IMG/VR virus record: IMGVR_UViG_3300006920_000103
Location: 1-37,373 of that record
DNA: 37,373 nucleotides
Origin: a virus
Reading direction: 5' to 3' (one strand)
This document shows, in pieces, positions 5,573 through 13,237 of the stretch (positions within the stretch are counted from its first letter, which is position 1; each line of letters opens with the position of its first letter). A program made the translations under genes and the position numbers. Below the pieces are notes generated by a model. That model was not told where the DNA came from and did no database searches. It saw only the letters and a list, made by a program, of their open reading frames with translations.

Positions 5573-5899
5573 TTGATTCGCCAGACGTTTCCTGAAGCAC
5601 CTAATACAGCCGTAGCAGTAGCGATGGCAGAAAGTGGGTTGCGTATGGTGCAGTCAAACCACACCTACCCTAAAGACATGGACGGTCAACGTGCTGGTAG
5701 TCGTGAAAAATCATTTTGTATCTACCAAATTCACGAACCAGCGCACCATGCTACAGCCGTCAGACTGGGGTACGAAAACTACAAGACTGACATTCAGGAC
5801 TGTGTAAAAATGGCTCGTGTAGTGTACGAGCAAGCAGGACACTCGTTCAAGCCCTGGACGGTGTACACAAAGAGGATGTACGTAGCGTACTTAAACTAA
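5573..5899 (+). CDS. lytic transglycosylase/lysozyme-like protein
   Basis: A 108-residue domain of the SLT/lysozyme-like type: NTAVAVAMAESGLRM carries the ESGL catalytic Glu, then FCIYQIHEPAHHATA and a closing ARVVYEQAGHSFKPWTVY, as in other short transglycosylases. It would cut peptidoglycan, either in DNA entry or lysis. There is no ATG: TTG 5573 is the first usual start, while a purine-rich AAGGAAAGAGGAAAA lies 15 to 25 bases upstream and could serve ATC 5564 or ATT 5572. The helix appears to begin upstream of TTG (EENIKRL), which supports a longer product. Confidence 0.65.
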   Translation: MIRQTFPEAPNTAVAVAMAESGLRMVQSNHTYPKDMDGQRAGSREKSFCIYQIHEPAHHATAVRLGYENYKTDIQDCVKMARVVYEQAGHSFKPWTVYTKRMYVAYLN

Positions 5900-5905
5900 A
5901 CACAG

Positions 5906-5926
5906 ACCCCGCAAGTAGCGGGGTTT
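5906..5926. terminator. bidirectional terminator
   Basis: ACCCCGC (5906-5912), loop AAGTA, GCGGGGT (5918-5924) and TTT. It separates the convergent genes ending at 5899 (plus) and 5925 (minus), and overlaps the stop of the minus-strand gene. Confidence 0.7.
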
Positions 5927-6059
5927 AGTCGTTGTCACTATCATCAAACGTATCGTAGTCAGGCAAGTCTCCACAGTCGCACATAAACTTTGTATCACCA
6001 CATAAGCTACAGGTTTCTGTTCGGTTAAAGACTTCATCCCAATTGGGTGTACTATTCAT
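5925..6059 (-). CDS. small Cys-rich acidic protein, 44 aa
   Basis: Begins MNSTPNWDEVFNRTETCSLC and contains CSLCG and CDCG, four Cys in a zinc-ribbon spacing, followed by an Asp-rich tail ending DDSDND. It has its own extended -10 eight bases upstream and terminators on both sides, so it is an independent unit lying between the early and late blocks. Function is unknown; an inhibitor-like accessory protein is possible. Confidence 0.65.
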   Translation of the reverse strand: MNSTPNWDEVFNRTETCSLCGDTKFMCDCGDLPDYDTFDDSDND

Positions 6060-6067
6060 ATACTAAA

Positions 6068-6076
6068 AGTATAACA
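6068..6076 (-). promoter_or_regulatory. extended -10 promoter, near-leaderless
   Basis: On the minus strand TGTTATACT, eight bases before ATG 6059. It drives the 44-residue Cys-rich protein. Confidence 0.5.
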
Positions 6077-6088
6077 CACGGAATAAAC

Positions 6089-6118
6089 AAAAAGCCCTCA
6101 TGTTGGAGAGGGCTTTTT
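6089..6118. terminator. strong bidirectional terminator
   Basis: AAAAAGCCCTC (6089-6099), an eight-base loop and GAGGGCTTTTT (6108-6118) form an 11-bp stem flanked by A and T runs. It ends the late minus-strand transcript. Confidence 0.85.
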
Positions 6119-6202
6119 GCGTATTATACAACGTAGGGTATATACTTGCGTGACTTACGCCCGGCAAGCAGATGGAAGGTCGCACTTCCATCACTAGTTA
6201 TA
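6119..6202. other. non-coding stretch with two hairpins
   Basis: Between the late terminator and the last late gene lie CTTGC/GCAAG (6145-6149/6164-6168), with an inner GCGT/ACGC, and a perfect GATGGAAG/CTTCCATC hairpin (6171-6178/6185-6192). They would sit in the 3' end of the late message and may protect it. No convincing gene is seen. Confidence 0.4.
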
Positions 6203-6883
6203 TTACTTGATTTTCTTTGAGAGTAAAGAGACGACTGTGGATAGTAATGATGCTATCTGAGTGAGCATACCGACCCGTTTTAGATGTTTATCTTTTCGTG
6301 ACTTGTAGGCTTGTCGTAGGTAGGGAGCAATCTGCATGAGCGCCTTTACGTTCTCCCGTCCTGTCTTGCGTCCAATGTAGTCCCAGTCACCAGCGCCGTG
6401 TACAGCTCCAGCGTCCCAGTCATATCCAAATAGTTGGTTAACATCTATCTTGAGTTCACTCTTTACTACCCAGTCAAAGCTGTGCATAAGTTCATGGTAT
6501 AGAGTACCGAATGTGTTAGCGTCATTCTTCTTGTCCCAGCGACAGAGTTGGAAGGAGTGTTTGTTGTAAAAGCCTGACCAATTTTGTCCCCAAATTCCTT
6601 TGTATAAAAAGTTGTCAGAGTGAACCCACATGATTACGTTGTCTGTTCCGTAGTCAGTGTATCGACTATGCACCTCGTTGTTTCGGTCTTTACGGTACTT
6701 ATGGGTAGGTTTTAGGTTGCCGTCACTTTCTACCATTGTTGGTACTTGTGAAAAGTCACGCCTCTCTACCCAGTACTCATGTTCAATACCTGTGTGGCTT
6801 CTAAAGAACTCACTGAACTCCTCTAGTAGTTCTAAGGCTTCGTCTTTGTCAATCTTAAGGTCTATCAATACTACTGATCGCAT
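6203..6883 (-). CDS. zinc metallopeptidase-like protein (HExxH)
   Basis: A 226-residue protein with a zincin motif YHELMHSFDW (about 128-137), where HELMH supplies two zinc ligands and the catalytic Glu. A later segment GYDWDAGAVHGAGDWDYIG could give the third ligand. The C-terminus is an amphipathic helix (LTQIASLLSTVVSLLSKKIK). It is the last gene of the late operon, after the holin-like genes, and overlaps the preceding gene by 13 bases. A role in lysis, tail function or envelope attack is possible; substrate unknown. Confidence 0.7.
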   Translation of the reverse strand: MRSVVLIDLKIDKDEALELLEEFSEFFRSHTGIEHEYWVERRDFSQVPTMVESDGNLKPTHKYRKDRNNEVHSRYTDYGTDNVIMWVHSDNFLYKGIWGQNWSGFYNKHSFQLCRWDKKNDANTFGTLYHELMHSFDWVVKSELKIDVNQLFGYDWDAGAVHGAGDWDYIGRKTGRENVKALMQIAPYLRQAYKSRKDKHLKRVGMLTQIASLLSTVVSLLSKKIK

Positions 6884-7335
6884 ACAATTACTTCAAATTT
6901 AGCGTCTTCTGCTTTATTAAACTTCGTTATCTTCACAAATGGTAAAGGATAGATGTTAACCCATTCGTTCGCACCGTATGTTCCAGGAGTTTCAAATGGT
7001 TCATCCCATCTAGTTGCATAGGTTGCCTCTGATGTACCTTCTTCATACGCGAATCCAATAGGGTTTGTGACTGAACCTCGAATAATAGTAGTCTCTATTA
7101 CCTCTTGATTATAGAACTTTATCACCTGTCCCCATGTGTCACCCTGGATTCCCCACCGTGGGGTACGTTCTGAATAATATGTAATGGTATCCTCCCCTAC
7201 ACAGATAGGTTCTACTGCTTCGTATGGTTTAACGTCTACGTACCAGCTAAAAGGTGTCAGGTAGGCAGCGAAAAAGTACACCAGAATGAAAGGCATCAAC
7301 CACGTTATTCGCACTGTCCATTTCTGTAACATCAT
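6871..7335 (-). CDS. membrane-anchored or secreted beta-rich protein, 154 aa
   Basis: One N-terminal hydrophobic segment (TWLMPFILVYFFAAYL, about 10-25) is followed by a soluble, mostly beta domain rich in aromatic residues, with Cys near 45 and a terminal VIVCDQ that may pair. It overlaps the previous gene by an ATGA junction (7332-7335) and sits in the lysis end of the late operon. No family is recognised. Confidence 0.6.
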   Translation of the reverse strand: MMLQKWTVRITWLMPFILVYFFAAYLTPFSWYVDVKPYEAVEPICVGEDTITYYSERTPRWGIQGDTWGQVIKFYNQEVIETTIIRGSVTNPIGFAYEEGTSEATYATRWDEPFETPGTYGANEWVNIYPLPFVKITKFNKAEDAKFEVIVCDQ

Positions 7336-7601
7336 CTTATTACTATTAAAGCCATTAGACCTCCAATAACGGCGGTCAGCATTACCGTTACCGTTCCGTA
7401 TACAAGTTTCTTAACTGGTTCAAACTCTGTACGGGTGACATACGATTGTGCAACTAGTGTGTTGAGTTTGGTGATTGCTTCTTTGATGTAACCAATATCA
7501 GACCGCATCTCTGCGTCTGTAACTGCACTCTCTCGGGTAAACTTATCAAGCTGCCTTTCTAGTGATTTAATCTCTTTTCTAATTGAGTCTTCACCTGCCA
7601 T
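7332..7601 (-). CDS. XhlA-like holin-associated membrane protein, 89 aa
   Basis: The N-terminal 55 residues are a charged coiled coil (SIRKEIKSLERQLDKFTRES), and the last 25 are a membrane segment (TVTVMLTAVIGGLMALIVIR). This layout matches XhlA/hemolysin-type phage membrane proteins that work with a holin. The gene starts one base after the stop of the small membrane protein at 7603, so the two are co-translated. A holin or holin-partner role is inferred from layout and position. Confidence 0.6.
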   Translation of the reverse strand: MAGEDSIRKEIKSLERQLDKFTRESAVTDAEMRSDIGYIKEAITKLNTLVAQSYVTRTEFEPVKKLVYGTVTVMLTAVIGGLMALIVIR

Positions 7602-7602
7602 A

Positions 7603-7770
7603 CTAGTAATCTTGACTCGGGTTCATCTTAAAGTATGCAGCTGCGATACCTAAAACAAATAGTACAGGGCTGGTAAATGACTCAGGTACGATACCTACAA
7701 CAGCCTCAGTACCTCCAATGAGAAACATGAGTGCGATTGTCCAGTTAGTTCGTGACTTGAGGGCTTTCAT
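7603..7770 (-). CDS. small membrane protein, holin-like, 55 aa
   Basis: The protein begins MKALKSRTNWTIALMFLIGG, has two hydrophobic stretches (about 11-28 and 33-47) and ends YFKMNPSQDY. Small phage proteins with a KS(R/K)TNWT start and a terminal FKxNP are often found beside holins and endolysins. The message would be almost leaderless, because an extended -10 ends seven bases upstream. It opens a separate lysis transcript inside the late region. Confidence 0.65.
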   Translation of the reverse strand: MKALKSRTNWTIALMFLIGGTEAVVGIVPESFTSPVLFVLGIAAAYFKMNPSQDY

Positions 7771-7777
7771 ACCTACT

Positions 7778-7786
7778 ATTATACCA
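7778..7786 (-). promoter_or_regulatory. extended -10 promoter, leaderless
   Basis: On the minus strand TGGTATAAT, seven bases before ATG 7770. The stop codon TAA of the upstream DUF1353 gene (7779-7781) lies inside the hexamer, so promoter and gene end are merged. Confidence 0.7.
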
Positions 7787-8189
7787 CGTCAACCTTGACC
7801 ACCAACTTTATCCTGTCCTTATATTCCCCCCGATACTCCCTCCAGCCAAAGGTGCGGATGAAACCAAAGATCGTGACAGCTAGCGGCATGATACGCCTAC
7901 GCCAGCCGTAGCTTTCCTGTTGCATGATGACCTTGTATTCATGGTCGATAAACTTACGGGTGTAGCGGTGCCAGGGGTATGTGTCCACCAGAAAATCATG
8001 AGCAAGGGCTGCGCGTATATCCTTTTCATCGTAGCGTTTGAATATCAGGTGTAACGGCCAGGGTACACTGTGAGCATTAAATCTGTACCCTTTTCCTATG
8101 TACAGTATATCCCCGTTATGTAGTACGTGGGCTACGTCTTGGTTGAGGTAGTAGCGGCGTACTTTGTCACGGTCTGTGAGGATGTCCAT
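7779..8189 (-). CDS. DUF1353 family phage protein
   Basis: A 136-residue protein with the DUF1353 pattern: GKGYRFNAHSVPWPL followed by IRAALAHDFLVDTYPW, then a helical end with a hydrophobic LAVTIFGFIRTFGW. DUF1353 proteins are common near phage tail and lysis genes; function is not established. The start is ATG 8189, one base after the previous stop. An in-frame ATG at 8249 would extend it into the upstream gene and is not preferred. Confidence 0.75.
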   Translation of the reverse strand: MDILTDRDKVRRYYLNQDVAHVLHNGDILYIGKGYRFNAHSVPWPLHLIFKRYDEKDIRAALAHDFLVDTYPWHRYTRKFIDHEYKVIMQQESYGWRRRIMPLAVTIFGFIRTFGWREYRGEYKDRIKLVVKVDVV

Positions 8190-8190
8190 G

Positions 8191-8835
8191 TTACAGTCGT
8201 GAGAAGCCAAGGTAGTTTGGTTTGGTGAAGGCACCACCAGCTGCCGCATCTGTTAGCTGAAAATCGTCTATGTTTAAGTCTTGGCCAGCCGCACTTACGT
8301 CAAAGTAAATATTCGTAAAGTTTCCAGCATCCGCACGAGCTACGTTAATTGCTGAAAGCGTCGGGGAAGCGGGTTTAGTAGCAGAAGTAGAAATGTATAG
8401 CTCAATATCAATGTTACTTCCATTATCTGTATAATCTGTCCACACATAATAGTCTACATTTGAATCCAAATTTACTTGAGTTCTTGTCTCTCCCCCGCCG
8501 TGAAGTATCGAAACATTGTTTGCAGTATTTGTTAAAAAACGAATTCCGGCTCCCATTCCGTTTAAAGACAAAGCGTCGCTAGATTCAATTGTTGTCCATA
8601 AACGTCTACCAGCATTGTTTAAAGCTGATATTTTGTAATAGAGTGTAACAGGGTATGTTAAAGTTCCATGACCTTGTGTAACGGCACGAGCGTTGGCAGC
8701 AGCAGAATCTCTACCCATTCTTAGAGTATTAGATTCTATTTGCAAATCTGTAGCTACCTCCTCGTACTCAGTCCAGCCACCACCAACGGTGTTGGAGTTA
8801 GCCCTATTAAAGTCATCAATAACAACGTCAGCCAT
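8191..8835 (-). CDS. tail fibre/receptor-binding protein with LamG-like fold
   Basis: A 214-residue protein beginning MADVVIDDFNRANSNTVGGG. The DDFNRA..T.GG.W opening and the later YFDVSAAGQDLNIDDFQLTD close are typical of concanavalin/LamG-like jelly-roll domains in phage tail and surface proteins. It probably binds a cell-surface sugar. It lies in the fibre cluster, two bases from the next gene. Confidence 0.65.
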   Translation of the reverse strand: MADVVIDDFNRANSNTVGGGWTEYEEVATDLQIESNTLRMGRDSAAANARAVTQGHGTLTYPVTLYYKISALNNAGRRLWTTIESSDALSLNGMGAGIRFLTNTANNVSILHGGGETRTQVNLDSNVDYYVWTDYTDNGSNIDIELYISTSATKPASPTLSAINVARADAGNFTNIYFDVSAAGQDLNIDDFQLTDAAAGGAFTKPNYLGFSRL

Positions 8836-8836
8836 A

Positions 8837-9181
8837 CTACTTAGTTACAATAGTCGCCTTAATTGCTGCTACTGTTTGTTTAGTTAGTTCTTTAGCTTCT
8901 TCTGCTTTCAGACGTTCTGCGTTTCGTTTAGCGAATTGCCCGAAGAACTTTTCAGATACAAACTCATCAAACTCCTCAGACACAAAGTCTTCACGTGATT
9001 GTGGGTTAGGTAGGGTTTGTTCACCTACGGCTGGTGTAGTTTCTTCCATTGTATCCATGTCGTATTCTGCTGGGATATAGTCAGGGTTAGCTACTACTGT
9101 TTGGTAGCCTAAATCGTCAGCAAACTGGTTGATAACTTCTTCTGGTTGGGTAATTGTTTTTGTGATTGTGATATTAGTCAT
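8837..9181 (-). CDS. small acidic tail-region protein, 114 aa
   Basis: The protein begins MTNITITKTITQPEEVINQF, has an acidic middle rich in Glu/Pro, and a C-terminal helix (AKRNAERLKAEEAKELTKQT). I see no catalytic motif. Its position between two fibre genes suggests a tail-fibre accessory or chaperone-like role, but this is inference. Confidence 0.55.
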   Translation of the reverse strand: MTNITITKTITQPEEVINQFADDLGYQTVVANPDYIPAEYDMDTMEETTPAVGEQTLPNPQSREDFVSEEFDEFVSEKFFGQFAKRNAERLKAEEAKELTKQTVAAIKATIVTK

Positions 9182-9191
9182 GATGTTTTAA

Positions 9192-10613
9192 TTAAGCGTA
9201 TACTGCGTAGTCTCCTGTGGCACTTCCGTAAATTGTACCACCGATATTTTGTAATGTTACCACTAGCACGTTGCCAGATGCGGCTGGAGCTGTTGGTGCT
9301 GCACCTGTGGCATTATCTAGCCATGTGGTGGTCGGCCAGGTAATTGTTCTTTGAGCGCCGCTATAAGTCAGATAAAGGGTAATAGACTGTCCTGTTACAC
9401 TGTTGCTGTTAGTAAAGGTAATGTTTGAGTCTAGGTTGCCGCTAAAGTGTGTAGCAGTAGCCCAGTCGATAGTTTCTGTAGCTCCGAGGTTTCCAAGGGC
9501 TGAAACTGTGCCGACGCCTTGGTCGTAGTCGATTCGGTCTACTGTAGTAGTTCCTGTTAGTGTTGGTGAAGCGGTTGGTGCTTTAGCGTTTAACTGCGTC
9601 TGGATATTAGAAGTAACCCCGTCTGTGTAGTTTAGCTCCGCTGTAGTGGCTGTAATGCCGTCTAGGACGTTTAGTTCAGTGGCAGTAGCGGTTACTGCTG
9701 CTAGTTTAACGTAGTTTGTATCTGAGGCATCAATAACTTCATTACCCCCCACAGTTAAAGTTCCATCAGCAGCAAGGCGCATCTTTTCTGTACTAGCTGT
9801 ACCACCACCAGACATGGAGTTCCACACGTATGCAGCACCAATATCACCAGCCGCAGGTGATGTATCATCTACCTCAACGAACGAATTAGCAATTTCAGTA
9901 TTATTATCAACGCCATCATCGGCGTAGTAACTAATCTCTCCGACACGACTGCTATCTATAACAATCGTATTACTACCGATAACAGGGTTTCTGCTTTTGA
10001 AGAAGCGTAGGTTGGGAGACGTTGCTGTTGTTGCGGTCCATCTTCCAATAGTAAGACTTGTGTCGGCAGCCGAAGTACCAAGAATCTGCATAGCAGAGTT
10101 ATTCCCTATTGTCACATGATTTGTATGACCGATAACCATATCTATACCGTCTTTGAGAATTAAATCAACACCATCAAAAGTGAAGTTAGCGTCACCCTCA
10201 ATCGTTCCATCACCTGTCCATACACCTATTTGGTTATCCACTGGTGTGCCGACTTTAGCTACATTAGCCCCTGTTCCTATACCATCTAGTTTAGTCTTGT
10301 CACCATCTACAAACGCACCCTCAGCAAGTTGTCTCTGTAGGTTCTCATCTGATACTGCTGTGTCTAGTTCTGCCTTTGTAAATGAACCAAGAACGGCTGC
10401 GTTACCCACTGAGGTTACGTGGCCCGTGAGATTGGCGTTGGTGGTGACTGTGGTAGCAAGGGCTGGTGTCAAATCTGCCTCTAGGTTAGCCTTAGTAATC
10501 CCTTTCGCTACTTCTGATACATCTGAGGTATCACCCACCACGAACACGTCATCGACTGCTAGTGATGTTAATGCTGTTAGTTCTCCTGGTTTGCGGTCAC
10601 TTGCGTATGCCAT
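9192..10613 (-). CDS. tail fibre protein, 473 aa
   Basis: The N-terminal part (MAYASDRKPGELTALTSLAV) suits a virion-attachment module. The C-terminal third contains phage-fibre repeats (ATELNVLDGITATTAELNYT, then LNAKAPTASPTLTG) and a beta-rich tip ending GDYAVYA. It should form a trimeric fibre that contacts the host. It is the first gene after a near-leaderless promoter at 10623 and has no clear ribosome-binding site. Confidence 0.8.
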   Translation of the reverse strand: MAYASDRKPGELTALTSLAVDDVFVVGDTSDVSEVAKGITKANLEADLTPALATTVTTNANLTGHVTSVGNAAVLGSFTKAELDTAVSDENLQRQLAEGAFVDGDKTKLDGIGTGANVAKVGTPVDNQIGVWTGDGTIEGDANFTFDGVDLILKDGIDMVIGHTNHVTIGNNSAMQILGTSAADTSLTIGRWTATTATSPNLRFFKSRNPVIGSNTIVIDSSRVGEISYYADDGVDNNTEIANSFVEVDDTSPAAGDIGAAYVWNSMSGGGTASTEKMRLAADGTLTVGGNEVIDASDTNYVKLAAVTATATELNVLDGITATTAELNYTDGVTSNIQTQLNAKAPTASPTLTGTTTVDRIDYDQGVGTVSALGNLGATETIDWATATHFSGNLDSNITFTNSNSVTGQSITLYLTYSGAQRTITWPTTTWLDNATGAAPTAPAASGNVLVVTLQNIGGTIYGSATGDYAVYA

Positions 10614-10622
10614 AGTGTGTTA

Positions 10623-10631
10623 ATTATACCA
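10623..10631 (-). promoter_or_regulatory. extended -10 promoter, near-leaderless
   Basis: On the minus strand TGGTATAAT, nine bases before ATG 10613, predicting a leader of about three bases. Confidence 0.6.
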
Positions 10632-10850
10632 TTATTTTAGACTAGCGTTCACCCAACCTGAACCGTTGTAGTACATGATTCTGTTAAACTTCTTCGTCCC
10701 CACTGTTACGTCGTAGACTAACCGCCATTGTGTTCCGTCCCACCATTTCGCTGCTGCTATAGTGGGAGCTTCTGAGTCAATGAACAGCTTGTAAGTGCCT
10801 CCGATAATGAGGTCATATAAGTCACTGACTTTAAGGTTGAACTGGCTCAT
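10632..10850 (-). CDS. short fibre-region protein, 72 aa
   Basis: The protein begins MSQFNLKVSDLYDLIIGGTY and has a second half WDGTQWRLVYDVTVG...MYYNGSGWVNASLK, a Trp/Gly beta pattern common in fibre tips. The IIGGTYKLFI segment resembles LVGGVYKLII in the protein at 21543. It starts one base after the stop of the gene at 10852, so is co-translated with it. Confidence 0.6.
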   Translation of the reverse strand: MSQFNLKVSDLYDLIIGGTYKLFIDSEAPTIAAAKWWDGTQWRLVYDVTVGTKKFNRIMYYNGSGWVNASLK

Positions 10851-10851
10851 A

Positions 10852-12027
10852 TTAAGACGCCCTTTCTTCTACTGATACCACACCTTTTAATAAAGCGGTT
10901 ACATCATCAGCGTCCGTTTTGTTTTCTATCCATATCTCAATCCTATCGTTCTCATCTAAAATAGCGAAGGCGATGAAGGAGATATTCTCTGCTCGACCTG
11001 ATGCGTTCATTGTGACCGTCCCAGATTCTTCAAGGTCTACATACCCAGCAGCAGAACTGTCATATTGTCGTACAATCGCATTTATCTGGTCGCCAGTGCC
11101 CCCAGTCAATGATATGTTTCCGCTTACTTTGACTTCAATCCTGTTTGTAGAGTCGTACACAAAGGCGTTGTTTGTGGAATGTGAGAACCATTGTTCGTCT
11201 GCATACGTTGTTGTCCCTGCTAACTTAACTGGTGTATTAGCTCCTGCGATTGTAGTTGTTGTTTCTCCTGTGATTACCCATCTAGCACCTACATACGTGT
11301 TCCGTAGTCCTTGATTGTTTCTGAATCGAGCCTTCACACTAGACCCTATTATGTTGGGTAGTGGGTTCGTGACACCATTAAAGTTGGCGTTGATAAGCTC
11401 GAAGCCTCCATCCGTAGCAATGTTTGCGGCTGATATATTAGAAAACTGGGCATTGGTTTGTCCATCCATGTTTGTGTCAGAGAGGAATCGTGTGTTTATT
11501 ACCAGTCCTGTACCAGCCTTAATGAATGTTCCCGACCCAAAATTCCTAATAAGAGTTGTTTCAATTCTAGCTCCCCCTATCCAGTTACCAATTAACGTCA
11601 GTCCGTCTGTACAAGAGAACACCCCAATGTTTCGCATTAAAAGCTGTCGGTATTCATCTAGTTCACCAAGAGAGGTGCATGAGTTGAAGTTCACAGTGTT
11701 CGCATCCATTGCCGCACCATTCCCTTGATTGTCTAGGTCAAACACTTTAGAGGAAGTTCCTGATGTGGTTATCTCTAAATCAGATAGGAAAAGGTTTCCT
11801 GCTGTTCCAGTATCTACAAACATGGTGTAGTTGTTCTCTGTTGAAGTAAGAGATGAGATACCAAAACCAAGACCTAAGATGTTAAGACCTGTAGATGGGA
11901 CTGTAATTGATGTTGTCCCCATGTCGATAACACCATCAACCAAGTACACTACTGTACTACTAAGAGTCCCAGATAAGTCTGATGCGTTTCTAACTATTAT
12001 TTCTTTTCGAGTAGGTAAGTGTGACAT
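10852..12027 (-). CDS. beta-helix tail fibre or tailspike-like protein
   Basis: A 391-residue protein. The N-terminal half has regularly spaced short strands (YLVDGVIDMG, LNILGLGFGI, LFLSDLEITT, ANFNGVT) as in right-handed parallel beta-helices of tailspikes. The C-terminal part reads as a beta sandwich ending IEIWIENKTDADDVTALLKG. No enzymatic residues can be assigned. It likely recognises or wraps around a surface polysaccharide. Confidence 0.65.
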   Translation of the reverse strand: MSHLPTRKEIIVRNASDLSGTLSSTVVYLVDGVIDMGTTSITVPSTGLNILGLGFGISSLTSTENNYTMFVDTGTAGNLFLSDLEITTSGTSSKVFDLDNQGNGAAMDANTVNFNSCTSLGELDEYRQLLMRNIGVFSCTDGLTLIGNWIGGARIETTLIRNFGSGTFIKAGTGLVINTRFLSDTNMDGQTNAQFSNISAANIATDGGFELINANFNGVTNPLPNIIGSSVKARFRNNQGLRNTYVGARWVITGETTTTIAGANTPVKLAGTTTYADEQWFSHSTNNAFVYDSTNRIEVKVSGNISLTGGTGDQINAIVRQYDSSAAGYVDLEESGTVTMNASGRAENISFIAFAILDENDRIEIWIENKTDADDVTALLKGVVSVEERAS

Positions 12028-12028
12028 A

Positions 12029-12877
12029 TTATATTTCTATCCAATTAGCTCCGTCAGACCTTACATGGCGTGTCTCCCACTGACTAACAATGGTAATCAT
12101 AAGTTCTCCGTCTATGGTTTCAGAGCCAGTAGCGTCTAGGGTGACTGTGCCTGTGCCTGAGTTCTTAATAATGTACTCACCAGTGAACCCGACAGCGGTA
12201 GGTAGGGTGATGGTGAACGTGCCACTACAGTCGAGCATGTAGTCCTCTAGGGTGATTGTGTACGTCCCAGTCACCGCTCGATAGGTGTACGCATTAGTGT
12301 CAATCCAAATGTCGTTGAGTGCGGGTGAGGTGGGTGCGGTATCTGATACGGTTATCTGTGGAGTGACGCTGATAGTCGGGTACTCCATGTTCGTCTCATC
12401 TATGGTGACGTTGTTCCCAGCTCTGAGCTTACGCACTACTTGGCCATACCCACCGTTCTTCTTGTCGATACGCTTCAGCTCGTCTTCTAGGTATGCGACA
12501 GTAGCGTCGTCGATGAAGCCATCAGCTCCATCTTTGCCATCGACACCACCCTTGCCGTCTTGACCATCAACTCCATCACGCCCATCTTTGCCGTCTAGAC
12601 CACGCTCTCCCTTAGCACCAGGAAGCCCATTCTTACCGTCTAAGCCGTTTTTACCATCCTTCCCATCGTTTCCCCGTTCCCCCTTTTCTCCTCTCTCTCC
12701 TTTGAGTTTCTTAGTCTGTTCAGCTACCGCTAAAGCCTCCATAACAAGTGCCTGGATAGCTTGTATCTCTTTCTCTGTCTTGGTTTCTAACTGGTCTAGC
12801 TGGGTCAACAACTCAACATCCCCGTTATCGAGAACCTTAGCGAGTCGTTCTAGTTTTTTTAGTTTATCTGGTGACAT
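12029..12877 (-). CDS. collagen-like tail fibre protein, 282 aa
   Basis: Residues 1-58 are a coiled coil, residues 60-119 are 20 uninterrupted Gly-X-Y triplets (starting GERGEKGERGNDGKD), and the rest is beta-rich with an NDIWIDT segment and a C-terminal WETRHVRSDGANWIEI. The collagen-like part should trimerise as a triple helix. It opens the fibre block, with an extended -10 at 12898 and a leader of about 14 bases without an obvious ribosome-binding site. Confidence 0.8.
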   Translation of the reverse strand: MSPDKLKKLERLAKVLDNGDVELLTQLDQLETKTEKEIQAIQALVMEALAVAEQTKKLKGERGEKGERGNDGKDGKNGLDGKNGLPGAKGERGLDGKDGRDGVDGQDGKGGVDGKDGADGFIDDATVAYLEDELKRIDKKNGGYGQVVRKLRAGNNVTIDETNMEYPTISVTPQITVSDTAPTSPALNDIWIDTNAYTYRAVTGTYTITLEDYMLDCSGTFTITLPTAVGFTGEYIIKNSGTGTVTLDATGSETIDGELMITIVSQWETRHVRSDGANWIEI

Positions 12878-12897
12878 GGGGATAGGCTTGTTGTTAT

Positions 12898-12906
12898 ATT
12901 ATACCA
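12898..12906 (-). promoter_or_regulatory. extended -10 promoter
   Basis: On the minus strand TGGTATAAT, 20 bases before ATG 12877. It is divergent from the plus-strand promoter at 12911. Confidence 0.6.
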
Positions 12907-12910
12907 TTTA

Positions 12911-12918
12911 TGTATGAT
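12911..12918 (+). promoter_or_regulatory. -10 promoter, leaderless
   Basis: TGTATGAT, hexamer TATGAT at 12913-12918, eight bases before ATG 12927. It drives a small plus-strand cassette inside the late region. Confidence 0.4.
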
Positions 12919-12926
12919 GTTTATAT

Positions 12927-13034
12927 ATGAAACAAATTATCGCTTGTTCACTGTTAATACTCATGGCACCTATTGTGCTTATTGGTGCGTTATTCTACGC
13001 ATCAGGACGAGTACTAGCTGCACTGATTAAGTAA
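12927..13034 (+). CDS. small membrane peptide, 35 aa
   Basis: A single hydrophobic segment makes up most of the peptide, which begins MKQIIACSLLILMAPIVLIG and ends RVLAALIK. It is antisense to the surrounding late genes and has its own near-leaderless promoter. The role is unknown; a membrane-acting accessory peptide is plausible. Confidence 0.5.
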   Translation: MKQIIACSLLILMAPIVLIGALFYASGRVLAALIK

Positions 13035-13076
13035 TCCCCACCCTGCTCTTGCAGTAGGTGGTGTGGGGTGTATAGT
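13035..13076 (+). promoter_or_regulatory. hairpin and -10 promoter
   Basis: CCCCAC can pair with GTGGGG across about 20 bases, with an inner TGC/GCA, just after the stop at 13034. It runs straight into GTGTATAGT (hexamer TATAGT 13071-13076), eight bases before ATG 13085. The hairpin lacks a T-run, so termination is doubtful; the promoter matches the local leaderless design. Confidence 0.4.
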
Positions 13077-13084
13077 GGGGGTAT

Positions 13085-13237
13085 ATGAAATTTGCAATTG
13101 ACACAATATTTTTCTTTACTTGGATTTCAATCACTATGGTTGCTTTAGGGCTTGAATCTGTAGAGAGTATCATCGTCTGGATTATAGCCACCGTTTTAAT
13201 GATGCACAGGATTTTAACAGAGGAAGACTATGAATGA
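13085..13237 (+). CDS. small membrane protein, 50 aa
   Basis: Begins MKFAIDTIFFFTWISITMVA, with a first hydrophobic span of about 18 residues and a second (SIIVWIIATVLMMHRI) near the C-terminus. It overlaps the next gene by eight bases. It is part of the plus-strand cassette within the late operon. Function is unknown. Confidence 0.6.
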   Translation: MKFAIDTIFFFTWISITMVALGLESVESIIVWIIATVLMMHRILTEEDYE

